A stretch of 64,000 bases of DNA from Gammaproteobacteria bacterium (GTDB taxonomy: Bacteria; Pseudomonadota; Gammaproteobacteria; HTCC5015): positions 36,391 to 100,390 of the forward strand of contig JAFGLM010000031.1 in assembly GCA_016928055.1 (NCBI GenBank), read 5' to 3'. The notes beneath the pieces were generated by a model. That model was not told where the DNA came from. It saw only the letters and a list, made by a program, of their open reading frames with translations, and ran no database searches. The translations under genes and the position numbers were made by a program. Below are positions 37,948 to 47,136 of the stretch, one piece after another (within the stretch, counting starts at the first letter, position 1; each line of letters opens with the position of its first letter).

Positions 37948-39273
37948 ATGCCTCACACAAAAAGCGATTTGAATATCCAGTGGTTCCGCAATGCGGCACC
38001 CTATATCAATGCACACCGTGGCTGCACCTTTGTTATTGAGTTTGGAGGCGAAGCCATACTGGATAATCAGTTTGACGAACTGGTTAGCGACATTGCCCTG
38101 CTTCATAGTCTGGGAGTGAAACTGGTGCTGGTTCACGGTGCCAGACCGCAAATTGAGCAACGCTTGAAAGAGCACGGCATCGAGTCGAACTATGCAATGG
38201 GCCTGCGCATTACTGAACAATCTTCTTTGTCATTAATAAAAGAAGCGGTCGGTATCGCGCGAATTGAAATAGAAGCCCAGTTCACGCGCAGCTTGAGTAA
38301 TACACCCATGTCCGGGACACGCATACGGGTAGCCTCAGGCAATCTGGTTACTGCCAAACCCTATGGTGTACGTGACGGTATCGATTATTGCTACACCGGA
38401 TCGGTACGGCGAATTGAGCAAGCCGCAATTAAAAGTTTGCTGGACGCGGACAATATCGTACTGCTGTCGCCGCTGGGTTATTCCGCCACCGGGGAAACCT
38501 TTAATCTGCGTGCTGAAGATATTGCCGCCGCCGCGGCAGTGGCGCTAAATGCCGACAAATTGATTTTTATGATGGAAGCCGAACCATTGCGCGACGGTAA
38601 ATCGAATGCGATACGCGAATTGCATACCTCGGACGCACAGCTTTTATTATTGAAAAGAAAAAAATTACCTCAGACTGTGCAGCATGATCTGCAATCGGCA
38701 ATTGATGCCTGTCACCAGGGTGTCAAACGTGTACATATGATCACACGTAAGCAAAGCGGTGCCCTGCTGCAGGAGCTCTATACGCGAGACGGTATCGGTA
38801 CACTGATCACCGCCGGTCGTTATGAGGATTTGCGGCCGGCTACGATTGCCGATGTCGGTGGTATTCTGCAACTGATCTCACCACTGGAAAATACCAGTCA
38901 TCTGGTCCGGCGTTCCCGCGAACAGCTGGAGCTGGAGATTGATAACTTTATGGTCATTGAACGTGACGGCATGATTGTGGGTTGCTCAGCACTGTACCCG
39001 TATAAAAATGACAAGGTGGGCGAAATCGCCTGCCTGGTCGTGCATCCGGATTACAGAGGCCAGGCACGCGGAACAGAATTACTGGCTAAACTGGAGCAAC
39101 AGGCCGGGGAATACGGTTTAAGCCGCTTATTCGCACTCACCACGCATACTCTGCACTGGTTTCGCGAACGTGGATTTCATAGCGCACAACTGGATTCCTT
39201 GCCGGTTAAAAAACGCGAGCTCTATAACTATCAGCGGAATTCAAAGGTATTTGTAAAAACATTGCAGACCTGA
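37948..39273 (+). CDS. argA: N-acetylglutamate synthase
   Basis: A 441-residue two-domain enzyme that acetylates glutamate in the first step of arginine synthesis. Residues 1-295 are an amino acid kinase-fold domain (VIEFGGEAIL, LVLVHGARPQIEQRL), which in this family carries the arginine feedback site. Residues 300-441 are a GNAT acetyltransferase domain (EIACLVVHPDYRGQARGTELL). The size and order match classical gammaproteobacterial ArgA. argD and argF lie 6-8 kb downstream. Confidence 0.95.
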   Translation: MPHTKSDLNIQWFRNAAPYINAHRGCTFVIEFGGEAILDNQFDELVSDIALLHSLGVKLVLVHGARPQIEQRLKEHGIESNYAMGLRITEQSSLSLIKEAVGIARIEIEAQFTRSLSNTPMSGTRIRVASGNLVTAKPYGVRDGIDYCYTGSVRRIEQAAIKSLLDADNIVLLSPLGYSATGETFNLRAEDIAAAAAVALNADKLIFMMEAEPLRDGKSNAIRELHTSDAQLLLLKRKKLPQTVQHDLQSAIDACHQGVKRVHMITRKQSGALLQELYTRDGIGTLITAGRYEDLRPATIADVGGILQLISPLENTSHLVRRSREQLELEIDNFMVIERDGMIVGCSALYPYKNDKVGEIACLVVHPDYRGQARGTELLAKLEQQAGEYGLSRLFALTTHTLHWFRERGFHSAQLDSLPVKKRELYNYQRNSKVFVKTLQT

Positions 39274-39302
39274 ACGGGTCCGCTGTCTGCGCGGGCGATA
39301 TG

Positions 39303-39803
39303 ATGCAAATCTGGCTAATCGTAATTATCCTTTCCTTCGCTTTGCTGGCGTTGCATGGCTGGTATCTACTGCGCGATTACCAACATCTAAAACGACACTG
39401 GCAGGAGCTGGATGGCGCGCTGCTTGAGCGGCAAAAAGCATTGCTGGAAATGTCTGCGCAGTTGCCGGATTTGGACCAGGCCATTGACACCGATTTAAAA
39501 CTCCTGTTGCAGCGTGCTTCAGACATACATCCCAAACGCTGGTTGCAACGCGCGGCATTGGAAACCCGGCTCAGCCTCAAGACCGGACAGGCTCTGAGTC
39601 AGATTGATTTGAATGCAGATTCTATCCGTCTGCTGGATCATCTGGACAATGCGATCCTCCTGGCGCTGGCACTCTATCAAATCAGCGCCAACCGATACAA
39701 CGATCGCCGTGAGGCTTTTCCCGGCAGTCTATTGGGTACACTGGCGGGGTTATCCGTTGCGCCGGACATTGAGATCGAGTCAATCAAACCAGCCAATTTC
39801 TGA
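39303..39803 (+). CDS. LemA-like membrane protein, short form
   Basis: About 166 residues (ATG 39300 or 39303). There is an N-terminal membrane helix (residues 3-22) followed by a helical domain whose end, QISANRYNDRREAFPGSLLG, resembles the LemA family block YNxxxxxFPxxLxA. LemA proteins are usually 185-200 residues, so this is a short or divergent member. It follows argA by about 30 bases and may be in its transcript. Function unknown; the family call is by pattern only. Confidence 0.55.
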   Translation: MQIWLIVIILSFALLALHGWYLLRDYQHLKRHWQELDGALLERQKALLEMSAQLPDLDQAIDTDLKLLLQRASDIHPKRWLQRAALETRLSLKTGQALSQIDLNADSIRLLDHLDNAILLALALYQISANRYNDRREAFPGSLLGTLAGLSVAPDIEIESIKPANF

Positions 39804-39898
39804 AAATATAGGCTTTTGCACGGTTAATCCCCTGTAAATAATGCATAAATGCGCTAATATTGGCGCTTCTGTAACCTTTATTCCTTGGGAGAATTCAA

Positions 39899-40219
39899 AT
39901 GAGTACGCGCCTGATTAGTTTCTTGTTCGTTGTATTACTGGGTCTTGGATTGGCATCCTGTAACAAAGAACCAACGGCAGCCAGTGAAGATGTACAAGCA
40001 ACGGCTGACAGCGCAATGGAAGGCGCGATGGACGATGCGGCAGCAGCAGCTGATGAAGTCGGAGATGCTATGGAAGAAGCTGGAGACGCCATGGACGAAG
40101 CTGTCGATTCAGCCGAAGATGCCATGGACGAAGCTGCTGACGCAGTCGATGAAGGCATGGAAGAAGCTGCAGAAGCTATGGATACAGCTATTGACGATGC
40201 AAAAGAAATGATTGAATAA
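39899..40219 (+). CDS. Small lipoprotein with Asp/Glu/Ala/Met repeats
   Basis: A 106-residue protein with a signal peptide and lipobox LASC (Cys21). The mature part is a run of short acidic repeats such as DAMEEAGDAMDEAVDSAEDA, strongly helical and acidic. ATG 39899 follows gggag. A perfect terminator follows. No family function is known to me; similar Ala/Glu repeat lipoproteins are annotated only as hypothetical. Confidence 0.75.
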   Translation: MSTRLISFLFVVLLGLGLASCNKEPTAASEDVQATADSAMEGAMDDAAAAADEVGDAMEEAGDAMDEAVDSAEDAMDEAADAVDEGMEEAAEAMDTAIDDAKEMIE

Positions 40220-40243
40220 AAAGAAAGTTGATCATTAAACTTA

Positions 40244-40272
40244 AAAAGCCCTGATTTTCGATCAGGGCTTTT
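40244..40272. terminator. Bidirectional terminator
   Basis: AAAAGCCCTGAT (40244-40255) pairs perfectly with ATCAGGGCTTTT (40261-40272), loop TTTCG. T runs occur on both strands. The stop codon of the convergent gene (40262-40264) lies inside the right arm. Confidence 0.85.
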
Positions 40273-40777
40273 GTTTACCGGCCGAATAATTATCGCCCAG
40301 AGTAGCGCGATGTACATCCAGCCGCACAATAACCTCATCGACCGTATAGATACCAACCAGGAAAGTGGGTTTTAACACAAAATCTCCCGGCTGAAATCCA
40401 AGACGAAACGGCCATTGATGCCGCGAACACCGAAAACGTTTCCCATCCACATCGAAATACAAAAAATAATCTTCTGCCTGCACGTAAGTAATGGCACCTA
40501 CTGTCTGTTGCGCATCGCCATTGCGCAGCGAATGAGCAAAACCGGAATAAGCCCGGTAACCACGATAGTGATAAGTCAATAATACGCTGCAGGCCAGCAG
40601 CCAGATCAATATTACAGACAAACGATAGATGCGCTCACCACGGCTATCCGGTTTTAACCAGAAGATATAAACCAGTATAAACAGCAACAGGCCTGCCAGC
40701 GCAAGGAACCAGCCGGTACCGCGATACCCTGCGTCAAGCAAATTGTAAACAGTAATAAAGTTATTCGGTGCCGCCAT
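40262..40777 (-). CDS. Membrane protein of unknown function
   Basis: A 171-residue protein with two membrane segments (about residues 21-39 and 52-70) and a C-terminal beta-rich domain (AITYVQAEDYFLYFDVDGKR then FRCSRHQWPFRLGFQPGDFV). No family recognised. It starts 23 bases after the Ser/Thr kinase gene stop on the same strand, so the two may form one transcript. Confidence 0.7.
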   Translation of the reverse strand: MAAPNNFITVYNLLDAGYRGTGWFLALAGLLLFILVYIFWLKPDSRGERIYRLSVILIWLLACSVLLTYHYRGYRAYSGFAHSLRNGDAQQTVGAITYVQAEDYFLYFDVDGKRFRCSRHQWPFRLGFQPGDFVLKPTFLVGIYTVDEVIVRLDVHRATLGDNYSAGKQKP

Positions 40778-40799
40778 CTTTCAGTTGCTAAAAGATCGA

Positions 40800-42140
40800 T
40801 TATTGCAATGAAGACAATCGTGCGCTGGTTAATGCCAGGCGGTAAATTAAGGTTTCATTGAAGGCCTTGTAATAACGCAACTGACAATCCTTCGATACTG
40901 ATTCCATCAGCATGGCGTTAACTTTCAGCACCAGCACATCGGTGATTGAAATAATGGAAGCCGTGCGCTTGCTGGCCATTAGAAAACCAATCTCACCGAA
41001 ACAATCACCCTCATGCAGAGTAACAATCAATCGATCCTGCTTGCGAACCTCGACATCACCGCGAACAATAATATAAAAGGAATTATCAATCTCACCTTCC
41101 TGGATGACAGTGATTCCCGGCTGGAACGCCAGCATGCTGCTGGCAGCCAGTATTTCATCGATATCCTTATTGGTAAAACCATGAAAGAAACTTAAGCCTT
41201 TCAGTGCATCCATATTTTCACGTCGAATAACCTTCTTTTCGGCGTATAACAAATCATCGTAAATTTTGGTTAACTGCGCGCCCATTTCCTGGCCACTGCC
41301 AAAACGATCAGCGGGATTCTTGGACAGAGCACGTTCAACCACATCACTCAATGCTTGCGGCAAATCCGGTCGTTTTTCTTTCAGCAAAGGGGCCGGAGTG
41401 GTCAGGATATCCCGGAATACCTGCTCAACATCGTTGGAAGGAAATGCCCTTTCACCGGTTAACAATTGATACATTACAGCCCCCAGTGAATACAAATCTC
41501 CTTGCGGCCCGACGTCCTCTTTGCGTATCTGTTCAGGCGGCATGTAACTGGGAGAGCCAATCACAACATCGGATTTAACCAGTAAATTTTGAGTGACTTC
41601 AGCAATACTAAAGTCCATCAATTTTGTTTCGCCTTCCCGGCTCAACATAATGTTACTGGGTTTAATATCACGATGAATAATTTTTGCGCGGTGCGAGTAC
41701 TCGAGTGCACGACAACACTTAAACATGCACTCAATCACTTTCTCTACTGGCAGACGTTTGTTATTGTTTTTGCGGCAATATTCAAGCAGGGTTTCACCTT
41801 CGATATATTCCATCACCAGGTAGTTGTATTGCTCTTCAATACCGGCATCGTAAAGTGAAATGATATGTGGGTGCTGCAATTTACCGGCTGCATGCGCTTC
41901 GGCAAAAAAATCACGCTGGATTCTATGGGTTTTTACCGGATCAGAAGAATATTCGATAAGACCAACTTTGATGGCAACATCACGCCGCACAAAGGGATCG
42001 TATGCTTTGTATACCACTCCGCAAGTACCACGGCCAAGCTCACCTTCTATCTCATATTTGCCAAGTTTGCTTGGCATGCCGGGCGGTCTTAACAGCTCGA
42101 CATTGGAGTGTTTGATCGTTGCACCGGTATCTTGTGTCAT
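40800..42140 (-). CDS. Ser/Thr protein kinase fused to a cyclic nucleotide-binding domain
   Basis: A 446-residue cytoplasmic protein. The kinase domain covers about residues 28-290: glycine loop GELGRGTCGVVYKA, VAIKV with Lys58, HRDIKPSNIML with Asp158, and MDFSIAEV in place of DFG (Asp176 kept, Gly replaced by Ser). MPPEQIRKEDVGPQGDLYSLG is the APE/DxWSxG region. Residues 310-420 form a Crp-like cyclic nucleotide-binding domain (FQPGITVIQEGEIDNSFYII, then GDCFGEIGFLMASKRTASI). No membrane segment. This suggests a kinase gated by cAMP or cGMP; the substrate is unknown. Confidence 0.9.
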   Translation of the reverse strand: MTQDTGATIKHSNVELLRPPGMPSKLGKYEIEGELGRGTCGVVYKAYDPFVRRDVAIKVGLIEYSSDPVKTHRIQRDFFAEAHAAGKLQHPHIISLYDAGIEEQYNYLVMEYIEGETLLEYCRKNNNKRLPVEKVIECMFKCCRALEYSHRAKIIHRDIKPSNIMLSREGETKLMDFSIAEVTQNLLVKSDVVIGSPSYMPPEQIRKEDVGPQGDLYSLGAVMYQLLTGERAFPSNDVEQVFRDILTTPAPLLKEKRPDLPQALSDVVERALSKNPADRFGSGQEMGAQLTKIYDDLLYAEKKVIRRENMDALKGLSFFHGFTNKDIDEILAASSMLAFQPGITVIQEGEIDNSFYIIVRGDVEVRKQDRLIVTLHEGDCFGEIGFLMASKRTASIISITDVLVLKVNAMLMESVSKDCQLRYYKAFNETLIYRLALTSARLSSLQ

Positions 42141-42158
42141 CGGTAATGTTCCGCAACT

Positions 42159-43532
42159 TTATTGTAAAATCCGCAGAAGCTTAGCATGTGCACCGTCGAA
42201 TCCGCCATTACTCATTAACACAATATAATCACCTGTTCTGGCCTGTTCGGCGACTTGTGCCAGCATTTGATCCAGATCACGGCAGATAACGACATTACCC
42301 GCCAGCTCCCGCTCCAAGCCTGGCGCGATGCCCTCAAGCTGATATACCCAGGCAAGATCTGCGCTTGCTAATGCTTCCTGCAATTCGCGATTATGTACAC
42401 CCATACGCATGGTATTGGAACGCGGCTCCAACAGCACCAGCACCCGGCCCGAGCCTGACTGCTGACGTAAGGCGGTCAGCGTTGCCTTGATCGCAGTTGG
42501 GTGATGCGCAAAATCATCATAAACGGTAATGCCTCTGTAATCGCCGATGACCTCCAGACGGCGCTTGACTCCGCGAAAATTCTGCAACGCTGCGATTGCA
42601 TCCTGCGGATGAACACCGGCGTGGCGTGCAGCGACGATGGCCGCTAATGCGTTCATCAGATTGTGTTCTCCGGGTAATTTCAAACAGCCGTTACCTACCA
42701 GCTTATTTTTCAGCGTTACCGAAAAACCATTCTGTTGATTCTGATCAGAGCGGATTTGCCAGTCTGCTTCCGTATCTGACAGCGCGAAACTTTCCTGGGC
42801 CGTCCAGCAGCCTTGTTTTAACACCCTCGATAAATTTTCATCACCACCGTTGACGACAATAAGACCTCCCCCCGGTATCGTGCGCACAAGATGATGAAAC
42901 TGACGTTCTATGGCAGCCAGGTCCGGAAAAATATCAGCATGATCATATTCAAGATTGTTCAACACTAAAGTGCGCGGCCGGTAGTGAACAAACTTCGAGC
43001 GCTTATCGAAAAAAGCGGTGTCGTATTCATCTGCCTCAATAACAAAAAAAGGTGCCTCGCCCAAACGCGCAGAAACAGGAAAATTTCCCGGCACACCGCC
43101 AATTAAAAACCCCGGTTGCAAACCGGCGCTTTCCAGTATCCATGCCAACATGCTGCTGCCGGTGGTTTTTCCATGCGTACCCGCCACCGCCAATACCCAT
43201 CGATCTTTGAGCACATACTCAGCCAACCATTGCGGTCCGGAAATATAGGGCATCCCGCGATTGAGTACCGCTTCTACAACAGGATTACCGCGCGACATGG
43301 CATTGCCTATCACAACCAGATCAGCGCCCTGCCCGTTATTGCAGGCATCCAGATGTTCCGGCTTATAGCCTTGCATCAGCTCAATACCGGCTCGTGCAAG
43401 TTGTTCACTCATGGGAGGATAAACATTCTGATCACAACCGGATACCCGGTAACCCCTCGCTTGCGCCAACTGTGCGAGGCCGGCCATAAATGTGCCGCAA
43501 ATCCCGAGAATGTGTATATGTTGATTTTTCAC
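42159..43532 (-). CDS. mpl: UDP-MurNAc:L-Ala-gamma-D-Glu-meso-DAP ligase
   Basis: A Mur-ligase of about 457 residues that re-attaches recycled tripeptide to UDP-MurNAc in the cytoplasm. Motifs: IHILGICGTFMAGLA, AVAGTHGKTTGSSML (ATP site), EADEYDTAFFDKRSKFVHY, NNLEYDHADIF, GEHNLMNALAA and YDDFAHHPTAI. The likely start is GTG 43532; the frame is open to a TTG at 43547. It acts in the same recycling route as AmpD. Confidence 0.94.
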   Translation of the reverse strand: MKNQHIHILGICGTFMAGLAQLAQARGYRVSGCDQNVYPPMSEQLARAGIELMQGYKPEHLDACNNGQGADLVVIGNAMSRGNPVVEAVLNRGMPYISGPQWLAEYVLKDRWVLAVAGTHGKTTGSSMLAWILESAGLQPGFLIGGVPGNFPVSARLGEAPFFVIEADEYDTAFFDKRSKFVHYRPRTLVLNNLEYDHADIFPDLAAIERQFHHLVRTIPGGGLIVVNGGDENLSRVLKQGCWTAQESFALSDTEADWQIRSDQNQQNGFSVTLKNKLVGNGCLKLPGEHNLMNALAAIVAARHAGVHPQDAIAALQNFRGVKRRLEVIGDYRGITVYDDFAHHPTAIKATLTALRQQSGSGRVLVLLEPRSNTMRMGVHNRELQEALASADLAWVYQLEGIAPGLERELAGNVVICRDLDQMLAQVAEQARTGDYIVLMSNGGFDGAHAKLLRILQ

Positions 43533-43771
43533 GGCGCTAATAATCAAAGAGCAACTGCATTGAGATCATACTGATCGCGTAGTAAGTTATTGAAAAAAGT
43601 GTTCCGGTAAACATACTGGTTGAAATTGATAATTATATTTTTAATAAGAAATATAAAACTTAAGACAAGCTGCAAACATGCCGGGATTTTACATCAGCAC
43701 CCAGTAACATGCACTTTGCATTTATTGTTCACCGTTTCGCTTTTTAGAATGATATTGGTTATGCTTGCGGC

Positions 43772-44416
43772 ATGAGTTCAGCCAATAACACAACACCCAT
43801 GGCGCGTCGCTTTCGAGGTTTTCTACCCGTTATTATTGACGTTGAGACCGGTGGCTTTAACGCGCAAACCGATGCCCTGCTGGAAATTGCGGCAGTACTG
43901 TTGGCACTTGACGAGGGTGGGCGCATCAGAATCGATCAGACCGTTTCGACCCATGTGCACCCGTTCAGTGGGGCTAATATCGAACCCAAAGCACTCGAAA
44001 TTACCGGTATCCGGCCGGATAGCCCGCTGCGGGCGGCACGCGAGGAACGTGACGCGCTGGGCTACATTTTTACACCGATACGTCAGGCGGTGAAAGCTTA
44101 TGGCTGCACCCGCGCGATCCTGGTTGGACACAATGCCTTTTTTGATCTGGGATTTCTCAACGCCGCCGTTGAACGTACCGGTATCAAACGAAATCCATTT
44201 CACTTATTCAGCAGCTTCGACACAGTCAGCCTCGCTGGCCTGGCGTATGGCCAGACTGTTCTGGCTAAAGCAGTTGAAGCGGCAGGATTAAAATGGGATT
44301 CAAGCGAGGCACATTCGGCGGTATACGATGCCAAAAGAACCGCCGAATTATTCTGTCAGATCGTCAACCGCTGGGATGCACTGAATCCTGATATGCAAAT
44401 CCGTCTTTCCCTGTAG
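43772..44416 (+). CDS. rnt: Ribonuclease T
   Basis: A 214-residue DEDDh exonuclease for tRNA end turnover and 3' maturation of stable RNAs. The catalytic set is visible: [20 protein letters not shown] (Asp, Glu), [14 protein letters not shown] (Asp) and [15 protein letters not shown] (His, Asp). The RFRGFLP opening is typical of RNase T. It is convergent with grxD, 35 bases away. Confidence 0.95.
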   Translation: MSSANNTTPMARRFRGFLPVIIDVETGGFNAQTDALLEIAAVLLALDEGGRIRIDQTVSTHVHPFSGANIEPKALEITGIRPDSPLRAAREERDALGYIFTPIRQAVKAYGCTRAILVGHNAFFDLGFLNAAVERTGIKRNPFHLFSSFDTVSLAGLAYGQTVLAKAVEAAGLKWDSSEAHSAVYDAKRTAELFCQIVNRWDALNPDMQIRLSL

Positions 44417-44451
44417 TTTTCGTCGCTTGATGTTACTGCTATCACTCGTGG

Positions 44452-44769
44452 CTAACCATTCACCGCCTGCTTGACCATCTTCTGTAATTCGCCGCTTTCA
44501 AACAGCTCCAGGGTGATATCGCATCCACCGATCAATTCACCTTTGATAAATAATTGCGGGAAGGTCGGCCAGTCTGAAAATTTGGGAAGATTGCTGCGAA
44601 TTTCGGGATGGATGAGTACGTCAATATAGGCAAATTCTTCGCCGCACTGTTTGAGCGCCTCCACTGTCCGACCGGAAAAACCGCACATGGGAAATTGCGG
44701 GCTGCCCTTCATGTATAAAATGATCGGGTTACTTTCAACTTGCTTTCTAATTTGCTCCAGTATGTCCAT
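44452..44769 (-). CDS. grxD: Monothiol glutaredoxin Grx4
   Basis: A 105-residue CGFS-type glutaredoxin that carries [2Fe-2S] clusters with glutathione. The active site is FPMCGFSGRTVEAL, the cis-Pro motif WPTFPQLFIKGELIGG, and GGCDI binds glutathione. ATG 44769 has gagagg 8 bases upstream; a TTG two codons earlier is less likely. Confidence 0.95.
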   Translation of the reverse strand: MDILEQIRKQVESNPIILYMKGSPQFPMCGFSGRTVEALKQCGEEFAYIDVLIHPEIRSNLPKFSDWPTFPQLFIKGELIGGCDITLELFESGELQKMVKQAVNG

Positions 44770-44910
44770 ACTCAATTCCTCTCAGAAAACTATCCTCACC
44801 AGCGGGGTGAATAAATAAGGCGCGGCATTGTATCCTCTCATCCGACGTAAATTAAGCCCCTGGGTTCATCTTCCCCCGCTAAACTATTGATTATGAAGTT
44901 TATGTGAAAC

Positions 44911-44930
44911 CCGGTCAGAACCGGATTTTT
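44911..44930 (+). terminator. Small hairpin with T run upstream of argD promoter
   Basis: CCGGT (44911-44915) pairs with ACCGG (44920-44924), followed by five T. It could shield argD from upstream transcription; the stem is short. Confidence 0.4.
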
Positions 44931-44961
44931 CGCTTGCAGGGGCGTGATTTTGTCAACTTTT

Positions 44962-44970
44962 TGCTATAAT
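44962..44970 (+). promoter_or_regulatory. Extended -10 promoter of argD
   Basis: TGCTATAAT: perfect TATAAT (44965-44970) with TG one base upstream, and no good -35 at normal distance. It is 57 bases before the argD ATG. Confidence 0.5.
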
Positions 44971-44981
44971 GCGCGTCTTTG

Positions 44982-45005
44982 AGGCAGCACAGCGCTGCCT
45001 TTTTT
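44982..45005 (+). terminator. Terminator-like hairpin in the argD leader
   Basis: AGGCAGC (44982-44988), loop ACAGC, GCTGCCT (44994-45000), then TTTTTT (45000-45005). It begins about 12 bases after the -10 element, so it would lie at the very 5' end of the argD mRNA and ends 21 bases before the ATG. Confidence 0.55.
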
Positions 45006-45026
45006 CGTTTCCAAGTCGAGCAGAAA

Positions 45027-46214
45027 ATGAGTCAACATCTGATGCCTACCTACTCACGCCTTCCGGTAACCTTTATCCGTGGCGATGGCCCCTGCTTGTG
45101 GGACCAGCAGGAACGCTGCTATCTCGATGCACTCAGTGGGATCTCGGTCTGCTCGCTAGGCCATGCTCACCCTGCTGTGACCGAGTCTCTCTGCGATCAG
45201 GTAGCCACCTTGATACATACCTCTAATTTGTATGGCGTTGAATTGCAGCAACAGCTGGCTGATAAGTTGTGCGAAATATCGGGGCTGGAAAAAGTCTTTT
45301 TCGGCAATTCAGGCGCGGAAGCCAATGAGGCGGCCATCAAGATCGCTCGCCGCTATGGTAACCGGCAAAAGCTGAAGTGCCCGAATATTATCGTCATGGA
45401 AAACAGTTTTCATGGCCGGACCATGGCAACCCTGACCGCAACCGGTAACGTAAAAGTCAAAGAAGGTTTCGCACCGCTGGTTGAAGGCTTTATCCATGTG
45501 CCCTACAACGACATCGCTGCCGTTGAAAAACTGGCGGGCGGGCAAAATGATATCTGCGCCGTACTGGTCGAACCGATACAGGGCGAAGGGGGTATACGGA
45601 TTCCGGCTGCGGGTTACCTGCAAGCCCTGCGCAAGCTTTGTGATGCCAATAACTGGCTGTTGATGCTGGATGAAATTCAGTCCGGTATGGGCCGTACCGG
45701 CAGGTGGTTCGCCTTTCAGCATGAAGCTATAAAACCGGATGTCATCACCCTGGCCAAGGCTCTGGGTAACGGCGTTCCTATCGGTGCCTGCCTGGCACAA
45801 GGCGTTGCTGCCAAGATGTTACAGCCCGGCAGTCACGGCAGTACCTTTGGCGGCAATCCGCTGGCATCACGTGCCGCGCTGACAGTGATCGCGACCATAG
45901 AGAATGACGGTCTGATCGATCGTTGTGCTGCGTTGGGTCAACAGATGCTGGACGGTTTTAAAAAGAAACTCGGCAATCTCGCCGGCGTTGTTGATGTCCG
46001 TGGTAAGGGCCTGATGCTGGGCATACAGCTTGATCGGCCCTGTGGCGACCTGGTTCAACAGGCGTTGAATGCGCGGTTGCTGATTAATGTCACAGCCGGC
46101 AACGTCGTGCGTTTGCTGCCTCCGTATATTATCGACAACCAGCAGGCTGATGCCATTGTGGAAGGCGTCAGTGAATTGATTGTGAATTTTTTACAGCAAA
46201 AAACTGCTGCCTGA
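45027..46214 (+). CDS. argD: Acetylornithine aminotransferase
   Basis: 395 residues from ATG 45027 ([16 protein letters not shown]); the frame extends to 44979 through the leader hairpin. It is a class III PLP aminotransferase in arginine synthesis, possibly also used for lysine synthesis. Motifs: [31 protein letters not shown] (Asp for the PLP nitrogen), and [14 protein letters not shown] with the PLP lysine. argF follows 10 bases later, so the two form an operon. Confidence 0.95.
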   Translation: MSQHLMPTYSRLPVTFIRGDGPCLWDQQERCYLDALSGISVCSLGHAHPAVTESLCDQVATLIHTSNLYGVELQQQLADKLCEISGLEKVFFGNSGAEANEAAIKIARRYGNRQKLKCPNIIVMENSFHGRTMATLTATGNVKVKEGFAPLVEGFIHVPYNDIAAVEKLAGGQNDICAVLVEPIQGEGGIRIPAAGYLQALRKLCDANNWLLMLDEIQSGMGRTGRWFAFQHEAIKPDVITLAKALGNGVPIGACLAQGVAAKMLQPGSHGSTFGGNPLASRAALTVIATIENDGLIDRCAALGQQMLDGFKKKLGNLAGVVDVRGKGLMLGIQLDRPCGDLVQQALNARLLINVTAGNVVRLLPPYIIDNQQADAIVEGVSELIVNFLQQKTAA

Positions 46215-46224
46215 GGATACGCAT

Positions 46225-47136
46225 ATGAGTACCCGGCATTTTTTGACCTTGCTTGATTTCAGTCCCGAAACTCTGCGGACTTTGCTTGATCGTGCGATTG
46301 AATTAAAGCATATGCAAAAAAACGGCATCGCGCATGAAGTGTTAAAAGGTAAAACCATGGCGATGATTTTTGAGAAAGCATCGACCAGAACACGGTTGTC
46401 TTTTGAAACCGGTATGGCGCAGATGGGTGGTCATTCAATTTTTCTGTCTCCTAAAGACACGCAAATCGGTCGCGGTGAACCAATTGAAGATACTGCAAGG
46501 GTGCTGGGAAGAATTGTCGATATCATTATGTTTCGTACCTTCGAGCATGAGCAAGCAGAAACACTGGCCAGACATTCCAGCGTACCGGTTATTAACGCGT
46601 TAACGGATTTATATCACCCCTGTCAATTACTGGCCGATATCCAGACCTATATTGAACATCGTGGCGAGATAAAGGGTAAAACTGTCGCCTGGATTGGTGA
46701 CGGCAACAATATGTGCAACTCATATGTCAACGCTGCACAGCAGTTTTCTTTCAAACTCAAAATCGCCTGCCCGGCCGGCTATGAGCCGCCTCAATCTGTG
46801 CTGAACAAAGTTGATGCGGATATTGAAATTATGCGTGATCCGATGCAGGCAGCAGACGGTGCGAACCTGTTAACCACCGATGTCTGGGCCAGCATGGGCA
46901 AGGAAGAAGAACAACGCAGCAGAGCCAAAGCGTTTGCCGATTATCAAATTAACAGCAAAATAATGTCGGCGGCAAAAGCCGATGCATTGTTTATGCACTG
47001 CCTTCCGGCACATCGCGGCGAGGAAGTCAGCGCCGCTGTTATCGATGGCCCGCAAAGCGTGGTCTGGGATGAAGCGGAAAATCGCTTGCATGCACAAAAG
47101 GCGTTACTGGAGTTTCTGCTCAAGAAATCGAGCTAA
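46225..47136 (+). CDS. argF: Ornithine carbamoyltransferase
   Basis: A 303-residue enzyme that makes citrulline from ornithine and carbamoyl phosphate. The carbamoyl-phosphate site [13 protein letters not shown], the HPCQLLAD motif and the ornithine-site [12 protein letters not shown] are present. It is downstream of argD with a ggata ribosome region. Its 3' end overlaps the convergent oxidoreductase gene by 17 bases. Confidence 0.96.
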   Translation: MSTRHFLTLLDFSPETLRTLLDRAIELKHMQKNGIAHEVLKGKTMAMIFEKASTRTRLSFETGMAQMGGHSIFLSPKDTQIGRGEPIEDTARVLGRIVDIIMFRTFEHEQAETLARHSSVPVINALTDLYHPCQLLADIQTYIEHRGEIKGKTVAWIGDGNNMCNSYVNAAQQFSFKLKIACPAGYEPPQSVLNKVDADIEIMRDPMQAADGANLLTTDVWASMGKEEEQRSRAKAFADYQINSKIMSAAKADALFMHCLPAHRGEEVSAAVIDGPQSVVWDEAENRLHAQKALLEFLLKKSS

